DNA of 64,000 bases from an uncultured bacterium. Lineage in GTDB: Bacteria; Bacillota; Clostridia; Oscillospirales; Oscillospiraceae. The number at the start of each line of letters is the position of its first letter. Positions within the stretch are counted from its first letter, which is position 1. Made by a program: the position numbers and the translations under genes. The DNA is taken from the NCBI GenBank assembly GCA_948469375.1, contig CAOKLO010000012.1, positions 1 through 64,000 of the forward strand, given 5' to 3'. Positions 1 through 8,475 of this stretch are shown piece by piece. The notes under the pieces are model-generated. The model was not told the DNA's origin and ran no database searches. It saw only the letters and a list, made by a program, of their open reading frames with translations.

Positions 1-2
1 AG

Positions 3-1385
3 GACCAGAACGCCTACGACGCCTACAACGTGATGGACACCGTCATCATGGGCAATCCCCGGCTGTACGAGGTGGGTAAGCAGAAGGACGCCCTCTACGC
101 CAAGGAGGAGATGACTGACGAGGACGGTATGCTGGCCTGCCAGCTGGAGGAGGAATTTGCCGAGCTGGACGGCTGGGAGGCCGAGAGCAACGCCAGCCGC
201 ATTCTCCAGGGCCTTGGCGTGGGCACCGAGTACCACGAGAGCGACATGGCCACCCTGGACCCCCGTTTGAAGGTAAAGGTCCTGCTGGCGCAAGCCTTGT
301 TCGGCAGTCCCGACCTGCTGATGATGGACGAGCCGACGAACAACCTGGACATTGACGCGGTGAACTGGCTGGAGGACTTTCTGCTGGACTTCGAGGGCAC
401 CGTCATCGTGGTGTCCCACGACCGGCACTTTTTGAACACCGTGTGCACCCACATCGTGGACATCGACTACAACAAGATCAAGATGTACGTAGGCAACTAC
501 GACTTCTGGTACGAGTCCTCCCAGCTGGTCCAGCAGCTGGTGAAAAACCAGAACAAGCGCAACGAGGAAAAGATCAAAGAGCTCCAGGATTTTATCTCCC
601 GTTTTTCCGCCAACAAATCCAAGTCCAAGCAGGCCACCGCCCGGCGCAAGCTGCTGGATAAGCTGAGCGTCCAGGAGATGCCCGCCTCCTCCCGGCGGTA
701 TCCCTTCGTGGGCTTTACCCCTGATCGGGAGGTGGGCAAAGATATCCTCTTTGTTACCGACGTGTCCAAGACCATCGGCGGGGTGAAGGTGCTGGACAAG
801 GTGTCCTTCATCGTGGGCCACGACGAGAAGATCGCCTTTGTGGGGGACAACGAGAACGCTCACACCGTCCTATTCAGAATTCTCGCCGGGGAGATGGAAC
901 CCGACGAGGGTACTGTGAAATGGGGCCAGACCGCCACCTTCTCCTACTTTCCCAAGGACAACACCCCCTACTTTGAGGACTGCGAGGACGACCTGGTCCA
1001 GTGGCTGCGCCAGTTCTCCAGAGATCCCCAGGAGCAGTATCTCCGGGGCTTCCTGGGCCGGATGCTGTTCTCCGGCGAGGAGGTCCACAAGCCCGTCAAA
1101 GTGCTGTCCGGCGGCGAAAAGGTGCGGTGTATGCTGTCCCGAATGATGCTGTCCGGGGCCAACGTGCTCATGCTGGACCAGCCTACCAACCACCTGGATC
1201 TGGAGTCTATCGCCGCGCTGAACAAGGGGTTGGAGGCGGTCAAGTGCAACGTGCTGGTGGCCTCCCACGACCATCAGCTCATCCAGACCGTGTGCAACCG
1301 GGTGTTCGATTTCACCGCCGACGGCAAGCTCATCGACAGCAAGACCACCTACGACGAGTATCTGGAGAGCCTGCACCAGCAGTAA
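3..1385 (+). CDS. ABC-F family ATPase (YbiT-like), 5' end outside window
   Basis: Soluble twin-ATPase protein of the ABC-F class, whose members act on the ribosome rather than in transport. The frame is open from base 3 with no start, so the N-terminus including the first Walker A is missing; 460 residues remain. The first nucleotide domain ends with the Walker B stretch LLMMDEPTNNLDID and lacks an LSGG signature (LDPRLKVKVLLAQAL), as in YbiT. A charged linker follows, then a second domain with signature LSGGEKVR and Walker B LMLDQPTNHLDLE. The second Walker A reads GDNENAHTVLF, so the usual lysine is histidine. A strong terminator follows the stop. Family is secure; the exact role (resistance or translation factor) cannot be read. 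Confidence 0.9.
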   Translation, partial: DQNAYDAYNVMDTVIMGNPRLYEVGKQKDALYAKEEMTDEDGMLACQLEEEFAELDGWEAESNASRILQGLGVGTEYHESDMATLDPRLKVKVLLAQALFGSPDLLMMDEPTNNLDIDAVNWLEDFLLDFEGTVIVVSHDRHFLNTVCTHIVDIDYNKIKMYVGNYDFWYESSQLVQQLVKNQNKRNEEKIKELQDFISRFSANKSKSKQATARRKLLDKLSVQEMPASSRRYPFVGFTPDREVGKDILFVTDVSKTIGGVKVLDKVSFIVGHDEKIAFVGDNENAHTVLFRILAGEMEPDEGTVKWGQTATFSYFPKDNTPYFEDCEDDLVQWLRQFSRDPQEQYLRGFLGRMLFSGEEVHKPVKVLSGGEKVRCMLSRMMLSGANVLMLDQPTNHLDLESIAALNKGLEAVKCNVLVASHDHQLIQTVCNRVFDFTADGKLIDSKTTYDEYLESLHQQ

Positions 1386-1396
1386 GCCACATCAAA

Positions 1397-1434
1397 AAAG
1401 GAGCCTCGGGCAAGTGCCCGAGGCTCCTTTTCGC
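1397..1434. terminator. Bidirectional rho-independent terminator
   Basis: A perfect 15-bp stem (1397-1411 with 1416-1430) with loop AAGT is flanked by A-rich and T-rich tracts. It lies between the convergent ABC-F gene and ogt and can serve both. Confidence 0.9.
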
Positions 1435-1435
1435 T

Positions 1436-1906
1436 TTATATACCGCCTTCCAGCTCCAACAGCCGGCGCTTGACCTCCAATCCACAGGCAAAGCCGGTGA
1501 GCACTCCGTTTTTCCCCACCACCCGGTGGCAGGGAGTGAAAATCAGCAGCGGATTGTCGTGATTGGCCATCCCCACCGCTCGGGCGGCCTTGGGGCGGCC
1601 CACCGCGGCGGCAATTTCACCGTAAGTCCGGGTCTCACCGTAGGGGATGACCCGCAGGGCCTCCCACACCGCCAATTGAAACTCTGTTCCGTGGGGGGAC
1701 AGAGGCGCAGTGAACACCTTCCGCGTTCCCGCAAAATATTCGTCCAGCTCCTCCGCCCCTTGGAGCGTCAGCGGAGTCTCTCCCTCCGGAGCATCAGGGC
1801 AGGTCCCTTCCCTGGGCAGGAACACCCGGCTCAGGCCCCGCCCGTCGTCCATCAGCCCCAGGGTACCAATGGGGTACTCTCGATACAGCACCGGCCCTAA
1901 TTCCAT
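1436..1906 (-). CDS. ogt: Methylated-DNA--protein-cysteine S-methyltransferase
   Basis: Suicide repair protein that takes the methyl group from O6-methylguanine (and O4-methylthymine) in DNA onto its own cysteine. The C-terminal active-site motif PCHRVVGKNG is present near residues 125-135, and the helix-turn-helix region YGETRTYGEIAAAVGRP precedes it. At 156 residues it has the usual length of the short Ogt form without an Ada regulatory domain. It starts 14 bases after the glmS stop on the same strand, so it is probably read from the hprK-glmS transcript. Its stop abuts the terminator shared with the ABC-F gene. Confidence 0.95.
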   Translation of the reverse strand: MELGPVLYREYPIGTLGLMDDGRGLSRVFLPREGTCPDAPEGETPLTLQGAEELDEYFAGTRKVFTAPLSPHGTEFQLAVWEALRVIPYGETRTYGEIAAAVGRPKAARAVGMANHDNPLLIFTPCHRVVGKNGVLTGFACGLEVKRRLLELEGGI

Positions 1907-1920
1907 ATACTTTTCCCCGT

Positions 1921-3750
1921 TTATTCCACCGTCACCGATTTGGCCAGGTTCCTAGGCTTGTCGATGTCACAGCCCCGCATCAGCGCGATGTAGTATGCCA
2001 GCAGCTGTAACGGCGCTACACCCAGAGAGGGCAGGAACAGCTCGTCGGTGTCCGGAATGGCAAAGAGGCCGTTTGCCACCTTGCCCATCTCCTCCACATG
2101 ACCCTCGGTGGTGAGGGCCAACACATCCGCCCCCCGGCTCTTCACCTCCACCACGTTGCTCATGGCCTTCTCAAACAGCTTGGCGTAGGTGGCCACCGCC
2201 ACCACCAGGGTGCCGTCCTCAATCAGCGAGATGGTGCCGTGCTTCAATTCCCCAGAGGCGTAGGCTTCCGAGTGGATGTAGGAAATCTCCTTCAGCTTCA
2301 GCGACCCCTCCAGCCCCAGGGCGTAGTCCACATTGCGGCCGATGTAGAAAATGGACTCGTGGTTGAAATACTGGGAGGCGTAATATTGGATGGCCTCCCG
2401 TTTCTCCAGCACCCGCTCCAGCTTGGAGGGGAGCACCAAAAGCTCCTGCACCAACCTGTGGTAGCGCTCCTGCGTCACTGTGCCCAGCCGCCGGGCCAGG
2501 TACAGCCCCAGCAGGTCCAGCACCGCCAGTTGGGTGGAGTAGGCTTTCGTGGTCGCCACGGCGATCTCCGGCCCCGCCCAGGTATACAGCACCTCGTCCG
2601 ACTCCCGGGCGATGGAGGAGCCCATCACGTTGACGATGGAGAGAATTTTCCCGCCCAGCTTTTTTGCCTCCCGCAGGGCGGCCATGGTATCCAGCGTTTC
2701 GCCGGACTGGCTGAGCACCACCACCAGCGTCCGCTCCGTGACGATGGGCTCCATGTACCGGAACTCGGAGGCCAGCGTCACCTCCACGGGCAGTCTCAGC
2801 AGGCGCTCCAGGTTGTACTTGCCCACCATGCCCACATGGTAGGACGACCCGCAGGCCACCACATACAGCCGGTCGATGTTTTGGATGAACGCATCGCTCA
2901 GGGAGAAGTCGGGCAGCACCACCTCCCCATCCTGGAGCCGCGGGAAAATGGCGCGGCGCAACGCCTCGGGCTGCTCCATGATCTCCTTGAACATGAAGTG
3001 CTCATAGCCGCCCTTCTCCGCCGCGTCGATCTCCCAGTCCACATGGGAGATTTCCTTCTCCACCGGCTGGAGCAGGTGGTTGTAGCACGCGACCCCCTCC
3101 CGGGTGAGCACGGCCAGCTCACCGTCCTCCATATAGATCACGTCCCGGGTGTGCTTGATGATGGCGGTAACGTCGGAGGCCAGGAAGTTGAATCCCTCCC
3201 CCAAGCCCAGAATCAGCGGGCTGTCCTTGCGCACGGCGATGAGCTTTTCCGGCTCGTCCGCGCAGATGATGCCCAGGGCATAGGCCCCCTCGATGCGGTG
3301 AAGCACCCGGCCTACGGCCTTGAGGATGTCCCCCTCGTAAAAATACTCGATGAGCTGGGCCACCACCTCGGTGTCCGTCTCGGAGGCAAAGGGCACCCCC
3401 TGGTCGATCAAAAACTGCTTGAGCTGGGCGTAATTCTCAATGATGCCGTTGTGCACCACGGCAATCTGCCCGCTCCGGCTCACCTGGGGATGGGAGTTCA
3501 CGTCCGATGGCGCGCCGTGGGTGGCCCACCGGGTATGGCCCACCCCCAAGGTGCCGTGGATGGCCGCGCCGCCCTGGATCATGTCGGACAACACCCGCAG
3601 ACGGCCCTTGGCCTTGGCCACCTCCAGCTTTTCCCCGTCAAAGACAGCCACGCCCGCCGAATCGTAGCCCCGGTACTCCAACCGGCTCAGGCCGTCCAGC
3701 AAAATGGGCGCGGCCTCCTCGCCCCCTACAAAGCCTACAATACCACACAT
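1921..3750 (-). CDS. glmS: Glutamine--fructose-6-phosphate aminotransferase (isomerizing)
   Basis: Makes glucosamine-6-phosphate from fructose-6-phosphate and glutamine, the first step toward UDP-GlcNAc for the cell wall. The protein starts MCGIVGFVG, so Cys2 is the N-terminal nucleophile of the class II glutaminase domain (about 1-220). Two SIS sugar-isomerase domains follow, with ACGSSYHVG and LSQSGETLDT, and it ends DKPRNLAKSVTVE as expected. Length (609) is normal. The start lies 19 bases after the hprK stop, so there is no room for the glmS ribozyme that precedes this gene in many Firmicutes. AAAGGA sits 10 bases before the ATG. Confidence 0.98.
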   Translation of the reverse strand: MCGIVGFVGGEEAAPILLDGLSRLEYRGYDSAGVAVFDGEKLEVAKAKGRLRVLSDMIQGGAAIHGTLGVGHTRWATHGAPSDVNSHPQVSRSGQIAVVHNGIIENYAQLKQFLIDQGVPFASETDTEVVAQLIEYFYEGDILKAVGRVLHRIEGAYALGIICADEPEKLIAVRKDSPLILGLGEGFNFLASDVTAIIKHTRDVIYMEDGELAVLTREGVACYNHLLQPVEKEISHVDWEIDAAEKGGYEHFMFKEIMEQPEALRRAIFPRLQDGEVVLPDFSLSDAFIQNIDRLYVVACGSSYHVGMVGKYNLERLLRLPVEVTLASEFRYMEPIVTERTLVVVLSQSGETLDTMAALREAKKLGGKILSIVNVMGSSIARESDEVLYTWAGPEIAVATTKAYSTQLAVLDLLGLYLARRLGTVTQERYHRLVQELLVLPSKLERVLEKREAIQYYASQYFNHESIFYIGRNVDYALGLEGSLKLKEISYIHSEAYASGELKHGTISLIEDGTLVVAVATYAKLFEKAMSNVVEVKSRGADVLALTTEGHVEEMGKVANGLFAIPDTDELFLPSLGVAPLQLLAYYIALMRGCDIDKPRNLAKSVTVE

Positions 3751-3769
3751 TTTGAATCAATCCTTTCCC

Positions 3770-4723
3770 TTACTGGGGATTCAGTTCCAGATATTTCTGG
3801 TCGATGTGGCTGTCCACCTGCTGAGAGAACTCCAGCGCGGCGTTGTAGCCCATCTTTTTGTTACGGTTGTTCATGGCGGCCACCTCAATGATGACGGCCA
3901 GGTTGCGCCCCGGCTTCACCGGGATGAGCAGGCTGGGGATGCGCACGTCCAGCAAGGTGGTAAAGTGCTCGTCCGTCCCCAGCCGGTCATAAATTTTGCC
4001 GTCCTGCCATGTCTCCAGCTCGATCATCATGTCGATGGCGCTGTCAAACTTGACGGCGGACATGCCGAACAGCCGCCGCACATCCACCACCCCGACGCCC
4101 CGCAGCTCGATGTAGTGGCGAATCAGCTCCGGCGCAGTGCCGATAAGCCCTCCGCTGGGGTTGCGGCGGATCTCCACCGCATCGTCGGCGATGAGGCGGT
4201 GGCCCCGCTTCACCAGCTCAATGGCGGTCTCGCTTTTGCCCACGCCGGACTCCCCGGCCAGCAGCACGCCCTCGCCGTACACCTCCACCAGCACGCCGTG
4301 ACGGGTGATGGTGGGGGACAGCGCCGTGCGCAGATAGGCAATCAGCGTACTCATGATGTTGGACGTATTTTCCTGGGTGCTCAAAACCACCTGGTCGTGC
4401 TTTTTCGCCATCTCCATACACTCAGGATAAGGCTTCAGCCCCCGGGCAAAAATCACCGCCGGGGTGTGGTAGGAGAACAGGGTGTCGAACACCGCCTCCC
4501 GCTTCTCCAGCGGGATGCCCTCCAGGTAGGAGATCTCCACCAGGCCCAGCAGCTGCATACGCTCCTTGTCAAAATAGTCGAAAAAGCCAGTGAGCTGAAG
4601 GCCGGGCCGGTTCACGTCCTCAATGGTGATCTTCCTCTCCCGATAGCCCTCCGGGCCGTACAGCACATCCAAATGGAAGGTGTCGATGATGACGCCCAGC
4701 TTGATGCCCTTCCTGCTTACCAC
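3770..4723 (-). CDS. hprK: HPr kinase/phosphorylase
   Basis: Bifunctional sensor enzyme that phosphorylates or dephosphorylates Ser46 of HPr and so drives carbon catabolite control in Firmicutes. The Walker A motif GESGVGKSETA and the signature GRNLAVIIEVAAMN of the C-terminal domain are present. I place the start at a GTG (4723) with GGAG 10 bases upstream, giving 317 residues, close to the family's ~310. The frame stays open to 4870, but those 49 extra residues cover the divergent promoter region and have no counterpart in the family. It heads an hprK-glmS-ogt run. Confidence 0.93.
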   Translation of the reverse strand: MVSRKGIKLGVIIDTFHLDVLYGPEGYRERKITIEDVNRPGLQLTGFFDYFDKERMQLLGLVEISYLEGIPLEKREAVFDTLFSYHTPAVIFARGLKPYPECMEMAKKHDQVVLSTQENTSNIMSTLIAYLRTALSPTITRHGVLVEVYGEGVLLAGESGVGKSETAIELVKRGHRLIADDAVEIRRNPSGGLIGTAPELIRHYIELRGVGVVDVRRLFGMSAVKFDSAIDMMIELETWQDGKIYDRLGTDEHFTTLLDVRIPSLLIPVKPGRNLAVIIEVAAMNNRNKKMGYNAALEFSQQVDSHIDQKYLELNPQ

Positions 4724-4891
4724 CGCGGTCACGCTCCTTTTCACAATATATACGTTTTTTATCTTACCACATTCCGTCCCCGAAAAAAATAGCAAATCCA
4801 TCAAATTCACACTTGATTTTTCCCGCCCCATATGGTAGCATAATATAGTTATCGTTTGAGCGAATTCCAACCAGCGAGGAGGTTAGTCAAT

Positions 4892-5080
4892 ATGGCCAAA
4901 TGCGAGTTTTGCGGCAAGGGCGTGAACTTCGGTATCCAGGTCTCTCACTCTCACCGCCGCTCCAACCGTACCTGGAAGCCCAACGTTAAGCGCGTCAAGG
5001 CTGTGGTGGACGGCGCTCCCAAGCACGTCTATGTGTGCACCCGCTGCCTCCGCTCCGGCAAAGTCACCCGCGCCGTGTGA
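4892..5080 (+). CDS. rpmB: Large ribosomal subunit protein bL28
   Basis: Small basic ribosomal protein of 62 residues. It begins MAKCEFCGKG and carries CxxC near the N-terminus (C4, C7) and a second pair CTRC near residues 49-52, so it is the zinc-binding form of L28. The ATG at 4892 follows GAGGAGG with good spacing; an in-frame start upstream at 4856 would precede that site and is rejected. It is a single-gene unit facing away from hprK, with its own terminator. Confidence 0.97.
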   Translation: MAKCEFCGKGVNFGIQVSHSHRRSNRTWKPNVKRVKAVVDGAPKHVYVCTRCLRSGKVTRAV

Positions 5081-5105
5081 TTCCATAAGGATCAAAAAGC
5101 AAGAT

Positions 5106-5140
5106 CGGGTCCCGCGTGAAAACGCGGGACCCGGCTTTTT
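5106..5140 (+). terminator. Rho-independent terminator of rpmB
   Basis: A 12-bp GC-rich stem (5106-5117 with 5122-5133), loop GAAA, then GCTTTTTG. It sits 26 bases after the rpmB stop and ahead of the convergent plsY end. Confidence 0.92.
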
Positions 5141-5157
5141 GCTGCCGTCAGGCGGTT

Positions 5158-6084
5158 TTATTTCTTTTTTCTCCTCCTCCGCCGCGGCTTTGGCTTGAAT
5201 GCCTCCTCAACCGTTCCAGCCTCCGGTGCGGGCACTTCCGGCCCGGAGGGCTTGACCGGCTCCGCCACGGGATCAGCCTCCGCTTGAGCGGGCTTCTCTT
5301 CCGGCTTTACCCCAGCCGCGGGCGCCTTGGCATCCGTTGACCCAGCGGGCTCGTCCACTTTTGCCGCAGGCTTCTCCGCCGCCGGAGCGGATTCTTTTTT
5401 ATGGAAGCTGAACTTGCGTTCGTTGCCCTGAACCAGGCGCACCATATTCCCCCGATGCCCCCACAGCAGCAATCCGCCCATGACGGCGGCCAACAGCAAA
5501 ATCAGCGGGTCCTGGTACACAATCCAGGACGCAGCGATGAAGGACGCCCCGCCCCAGCAGGACCCCAGGGACACATACCGGGTGGCCGCCACCAGCACGA
5601 TAAAGCCCAGCCACACCGTCAGCGGGACGATCCAACTGGGGAACATACCGTCCCCGCCGATGCCGATCATGATGGCCACGGCACTGCCCGACAGCACGCC
5701 CTTGCCTCCTCGGAACTGAAAGGTGCAGGGGAACATGTGGCCGATCATACAGAAAGCGCCCGCCCAGTACTTGGACAGCGTGACCAGCTCCGGCGAGATG
5801 TTTCCAGCAATAAACATAGCGAACAGCACCGCCAGCACCGCCTTTACCGCGTCGCTGAGGATGACCACAAAGGTCAGCGGCCCGCCAAAGGTCCGAAAGA
5901 AGTTGGTCAAGCCTGCGTTGCCGCTGCCATGGTCCCGGATATCGTCCCGTAGAACGTAGCGGGACACCACCACGGCGCCGTTAAAGCAGCCCAGGAAATA
6001 GGCCACCACGGCCACGCCAGCCGCCGCCACCGCCAGCCAGCCGGGGCTCACTCCGGCGGCCGCCAGCATTTGAGAGTTCAGCAT
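5158..6084 (-). CDS. plsY: Glycerol-3-phosphate acyltransferase PlsY with long C-terminal tail
   Basis: Integral membrane enzyme that moves an acyl group from acyl-phosphate to glycerol-3-phosphate, the first step of phospholipid synthesis. Family motifs are visible: GSGNAGLTN (motif 1), FRGGKGV (motif 2) and HRGNMVRLVQGNERK (motif 3), among several hydrophobic helices. The catalytic core ends near residue 230. About 75 more residues follow, rich in Ala, Pro, Glu and Lys and ending in a run of Arg and Lys, which ordinary PlsY lacks. The ATG at 6084 is 6 bases past AAGGAGG; a TTG at 6090 is too close to it. The gene directly follows der. Confidence 0.95.
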   Translation of the reverse strand: MLNSQMLAAAGVSPGWLAVAAAGVAVVAYFLGCFNGAVVVSRYVLRDDIRDHGSGNAGLTNFFRTFGGPLTFVVILSDAVKAVLAVLFAMFIAGNISPELVTLSKYWAGAFCMIGHMFPCTFQFRGGKGVLSGSAVAIMIGIGGDGMFPSWIVPLTVWLGFIVLVAATRYVSLGSCWGGASFIAASWIVYQDPLILLLAAVMGGLLLWGHRGNMVRLVQGNERKFSFHKKESAPAAEKPAAKVDEPAGSTDAKAPAAGVKPEEKPAQAEADPVAEPVKPSGPEVPAPEAGTVEEAFKPKPRRRRRKKK

Positions 6085-6086
6085 GG

Positions 6087-7415
6087 TCAATCCTCCTTGT
6101 CTCCCTTTTGTCGGATGGTGATGCGCACCGGAGTGCCCGTCAAGCCGAAGGTGGCCCGAATCTGATTTTCCAGGTAGCGCTGATAGGAAAAATGGAACAG
6201 CTTCGCGTCGTTGCAGAAAATGACAAAGTGGGGGGGCTTTACCCCGATCTGGGTCATATAATAGATCTTCAGCCGCTTGCCCTTGTCGGTGGGGGGCTGA
6301 ACCCGGGCCTGAGCGTCGTTGAGCACCTGGTTCAGCACCCCGGTGGAGATCCGCATGGCGGCCTGGTTGACCACGTTGTCGATGAGGCCGAACAGCTTAT
6401 CCACCCGCTGGCCCGTCAGGGCGGAGATGAACAGCACCGGGGCGTAGGTCATATAGGACAGGTCCCGGCGGACGTCCTCCTCCATGCGCTGCATGGTCTT
6501 GCCGTCCTTTTCGATGGCGTCCCACTTGTTCACCACGATAATACAGGCCTTGCCCGCCTCGTGGGCCAGCCCGGCCACCTTGGTGTCCTGCTCGGTGACT
6601 CCCTCCTGGGCGTCGATCATGATAATGCACACGTCGCTGCGCTCGATGGCCATGGTGGCCCGCAGGACGGAGAATTTCTCCACCCGGTCGTCCACCTTGG
6701 ACTTTTTCCGCATCCCGGCGGTGTCGATGATGAGGAACTTGCCCCACTGGTTTTCCAGATAGCTGTCCACCGCGTCCCGGGTGGTGCCCGCCACATCGGA
6801 CACAATGACCCGCTCCTGCCCCAGAATCCGGTTCACCAGAGAGGACTTGCCCACGTTGGGCTTCCCGATGATGGCGACCTTCACCACATCGTCCCCTTCC
6901 TCCTCCTCCTCCGACCGGGGGAAGAACTCAAAACAGGCGTCCAGCAGGTCGCCGGTGCCGTGTCCATGGACGGCGGAAACCGGGTAGGGATCTCCCAATC
7001 CCAGGTTATAAAACTCGTACATATCCGGGTCGTTGTGGCCGGTGGAGTCCATTTTGTTCACCGCCAAAATCACCGGCTTCCGGGAGCGCTGGAGCATCCC
7101 GGCCACCTCTTGATCGGCGGCGGTCATTCCAGTGCGGATGTCGCACACGAAAATAATGACGCAGGCGGAGGCGATGGCGATTTCCGCCTGCTCCCGCATA
7201 AAGGACAGGATCTGGTCGTCCGTTCCCGGCTCGATGCCTCCGGTGTCCACCAGGTCAAAGGTGCGGCCCCGCCACTCCGCCTGGGCGTACAGCCGGTCCC
7301 GGGTGACCCCCGGGGTGTCCTCCACAATGGACAGGCGCTTGCCCGTCAATTTATTAAACAGCATGGATTTGCCCACATTGGGGCGGCCTACAATAGCTAC
7401 CAGGGGCTTTGCCAT
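6087..7415 (-). CDS. der: Ribosome biogenesis GTPase Der (EngA)
   Basis: Twin-GTPase that assists 50S ribosomal subunit assembly. Two G domains in tandem are marked by GRPNVGKS (near residue 10) and GKPNVGKSS (near 180), each with its DTxG and NKxD motifs (VDTGG/NKMD, DTAGM/NKWD). A C-terminal KH-like domain ends at residue 442. The ATG at 7415 has AGGAGG before it; the frame opens 7 codons earlier without a better site. It is cotranscribed with plsY, whose start lies just outside its stop. Confidence 0.97.
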   Translation of the reverse strand: MAKPLVAIVGRPNVGKSMLFNKLTGKRLSIVEDTPGVTRDRLYAQAEWRGRTFDLVDTGGIEPGTDDQILSFMREQAEIAIASACVIIFVCDIRTGMTAADQEVAGMLQRSRKPVILAVNKMDSTGHNDPDMYEFYNLGLGDPYPVSAVHGHGTGDLLDACFEFFPRSEEEEEGDDVVKVAIIGKPNVGKSSLVNRILGQERVIVSDVAGTTRDAVDSYLENQWGKFLIIDTAGMRKKSKVDDRVEKFSVLRATMAIERSDVCIIMIDAQEGVTEQDTKVAGLAHEAGKACIIVVNKWDAIEKDGKTMQRMEEDVRRDLSYMTYAPVLFISALTGQRVDKLFGLIDNVVNQAAMRISTGVLNQVLNDAQARVQPPTDKGKRLKIYYMTQIGVKPPHFVIFCNDAKLFHFSYQRYLENQIRATFGLTGTPVRITIRQKGDKED

Positions 7416-7500
7416 AGGGATCCCTCCTATCACCAACAGGTCCTATCAATTTTTGGAAACCCGCGTACCTGCAAGCAGACCGGCGGGCAATAAATCACAC

Positions 7501-7530
7501 ATTATAAGGTAGTATACCAAATGTCTTCAA
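7501..7530 (-). promoter_or_regulatory. Sigma-A-type promoter for der-plsY
   Basis: On the minus strand TTGAAG (7525-7530), an 18-base spacer, then TATAAT (7501-7506). It lies about 85 bases before the der start. Confidence 0.7.
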
Positions 7531-7574
7531 AAAAAGATAGGGGAAAACGGGAAAATTTTTGGGGAGAAAGCAAC

Positions 7575-7607
7575 AAAAAAGCCGCCGTATCCACGGCAGC
7601 TTTTTTT
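7575..7607. terminator. Terminator after rpmF
   Basis: A-run, GC-rich stem with one mismatch around loop ATCC (7589-7592), then a T-run. It can stop transcription on either strand but lies just past the rpmF stop, which it most likely serves. Confidence 0.85.
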
Positions 7608-7612
7608 GCTTC

Positions 7613-7795
7613 TCACTTGTCGGCGGGGGCGACCTCACGGCCATTGTAGGTCATGCAGTTTTTGCAGACGCGGTGGGGCAGGGTGACGGTACCGCACTTG
7701 GGACAGGTGTTGATACCGGGAGTCTCCAGCTTCCACACGGAGCTGCGGCGCTTGTTCCTGCGCTGCTTGGATACTTTACTCTTCGGGACGGCCAT
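7613..7795 (-). CDS. rpmF: Large ribosomal subunit protein bL32
   Basis: Sixty-residue ribosomal protein starting [18 protein letters not shown], the signature N-terminus of L32. It carries two CxxC pairs (CPKC, CKNC) for zinc, so it is the zinc form. It follows the DUF177 gene on the same strand with 42 bases between them, a pairing conserved across bacteria, and ends at a terminator. Confidence 0.97.
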   Translation of the reverse strand: MAVPKSKVSKQRRNKRRSSVWKLETPGINTCPKCGTVTLPHRVCKNCMTYNGREVAPADK

Positions 7796-7837
7796 TTTGA
7801 CACCTCCTTATTTGGTCAATGTCCGTGGACATACAGC

Positions 7838-8350
7838 CTACTGATCTGTTTCCTTCTGCTCCAGCAGCTGGGACAGCTTGGCCCACCTGGGATCGATCTC
7901 CTTCTTGCAGCGGCACGCTTCCACATTCAGATCCACACCGCATCCGGGACAAAGTCCCTTGCAATCCTCGGAGCAGAGGTTTTTCGTGTCCATTTCAAGG
8001 AGGAATACCTCCCGCATCAGCTCGTCCAGCTCCAGCTCCCCGTCCCCGTTCAGCAGAACGATGTCGCCGCTCTCCCCGTTGGCCAGCTCGAAGGCCAGCA
8101 GGGTCTCGTACTCCACCGTTTTCTCCCGTTCAAAGGGCTTGGCACACCGATCGCAGGTCAACGACAGGACCGTGTCCAACCGGGCCTTCAGCTCCAACGC
8201 GCCCGCCCGGTTCCGCACCTGTCCCTCCACATGGACAGGCTGAACAAAAGGCCGCGCCCCGTTCCACTCCGTGTCGGACAGGTCCACACAGAGCTCAAAG
8301 GGCAACACCTCGCCGGGCTGTTGAGCTAAAGGCTTCAAATCCAGTTTCAT
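7838..8350 (-). CDS. DUF177 (YceD-family) protein
   Basis: Member of the DUF177/YceD family that sits directly upstream of rpmF in most bacteria and is thought to help 23S rRNA or 50S maturation. The 170-residue protein has the family's CDRC pair (near 75-78). A second cysteine cluster lies near the C-terminus, in the stretch CKGLCPGCGVDLN followed by CRCKK, and looks like a metal site. It is driven by a consensus promoter and is probably cotranscribed with rpmF. Biochemical role is inferred from family context only. Confidence 0.9.
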   Translation of the reverse strand: MKLDLKPLAQQPGEVLPFELCVDLSDTEWNGARPFVQPVHVEGQVRNRAGALELKARLDTVLSLTCDRCAKPFEREKTVEYETLLAFELANGESGDIVLLNGDGELELDELMREVFLLEMDTKNLCSEDCKGLCPGCGVDLNVEACRCKKEIDPRWAKLSQLLEQKETDQ

Positions 8351-8379
8351 GGCACACCTCGCATAATGGCACGACTGGT

Positions 8380-8408
8380 ATTATACTAGACCTGGCCGGA
8401 AATGTCAA
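8380..8408 (-). promoter_or_regulatory. Consensus sigma-A promoter for the DUF177-rpmF operon
   Basis: Minus strand TTGACA (8403-8408), 17 bases, TATAAT (8380-8385): a perfect match to the housekeeping consensus, about 30 bases before the DUF177 start. Confidence 0.9.
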
Positions 8409-8444
8409 ACATTTTCCGCAATATTTTGTGTTTTTTCTTGGGGC

Positions 8445-8475
8445 CTTCCTTTTTTCTTTGAAAAGAAAAGAGAAC
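8445..8475. repeat. T/A-rich palindromic element, copy 1
   Basis: A CCTTCC-T-run-CTTTG half followed by an A/G-rich complementary half, between the aminotransferase stop (8476) and the DUF177 promoter. A close relative lies at 34859-34892. On the minus strand it may act as the terminator of the aminotransferase gene. Confidence 0.55.

Noticed and set aside
3751..3769. glmS ribozyme upstream of glmS
   Set aside because: Only 19 bases lie between the hprK stop and the glmS start.
2098..3891. 597-codon plus-strand open frame opposite glmS
   Set aside because: Antisense shadow; no ribosome site and no recognisable domain.
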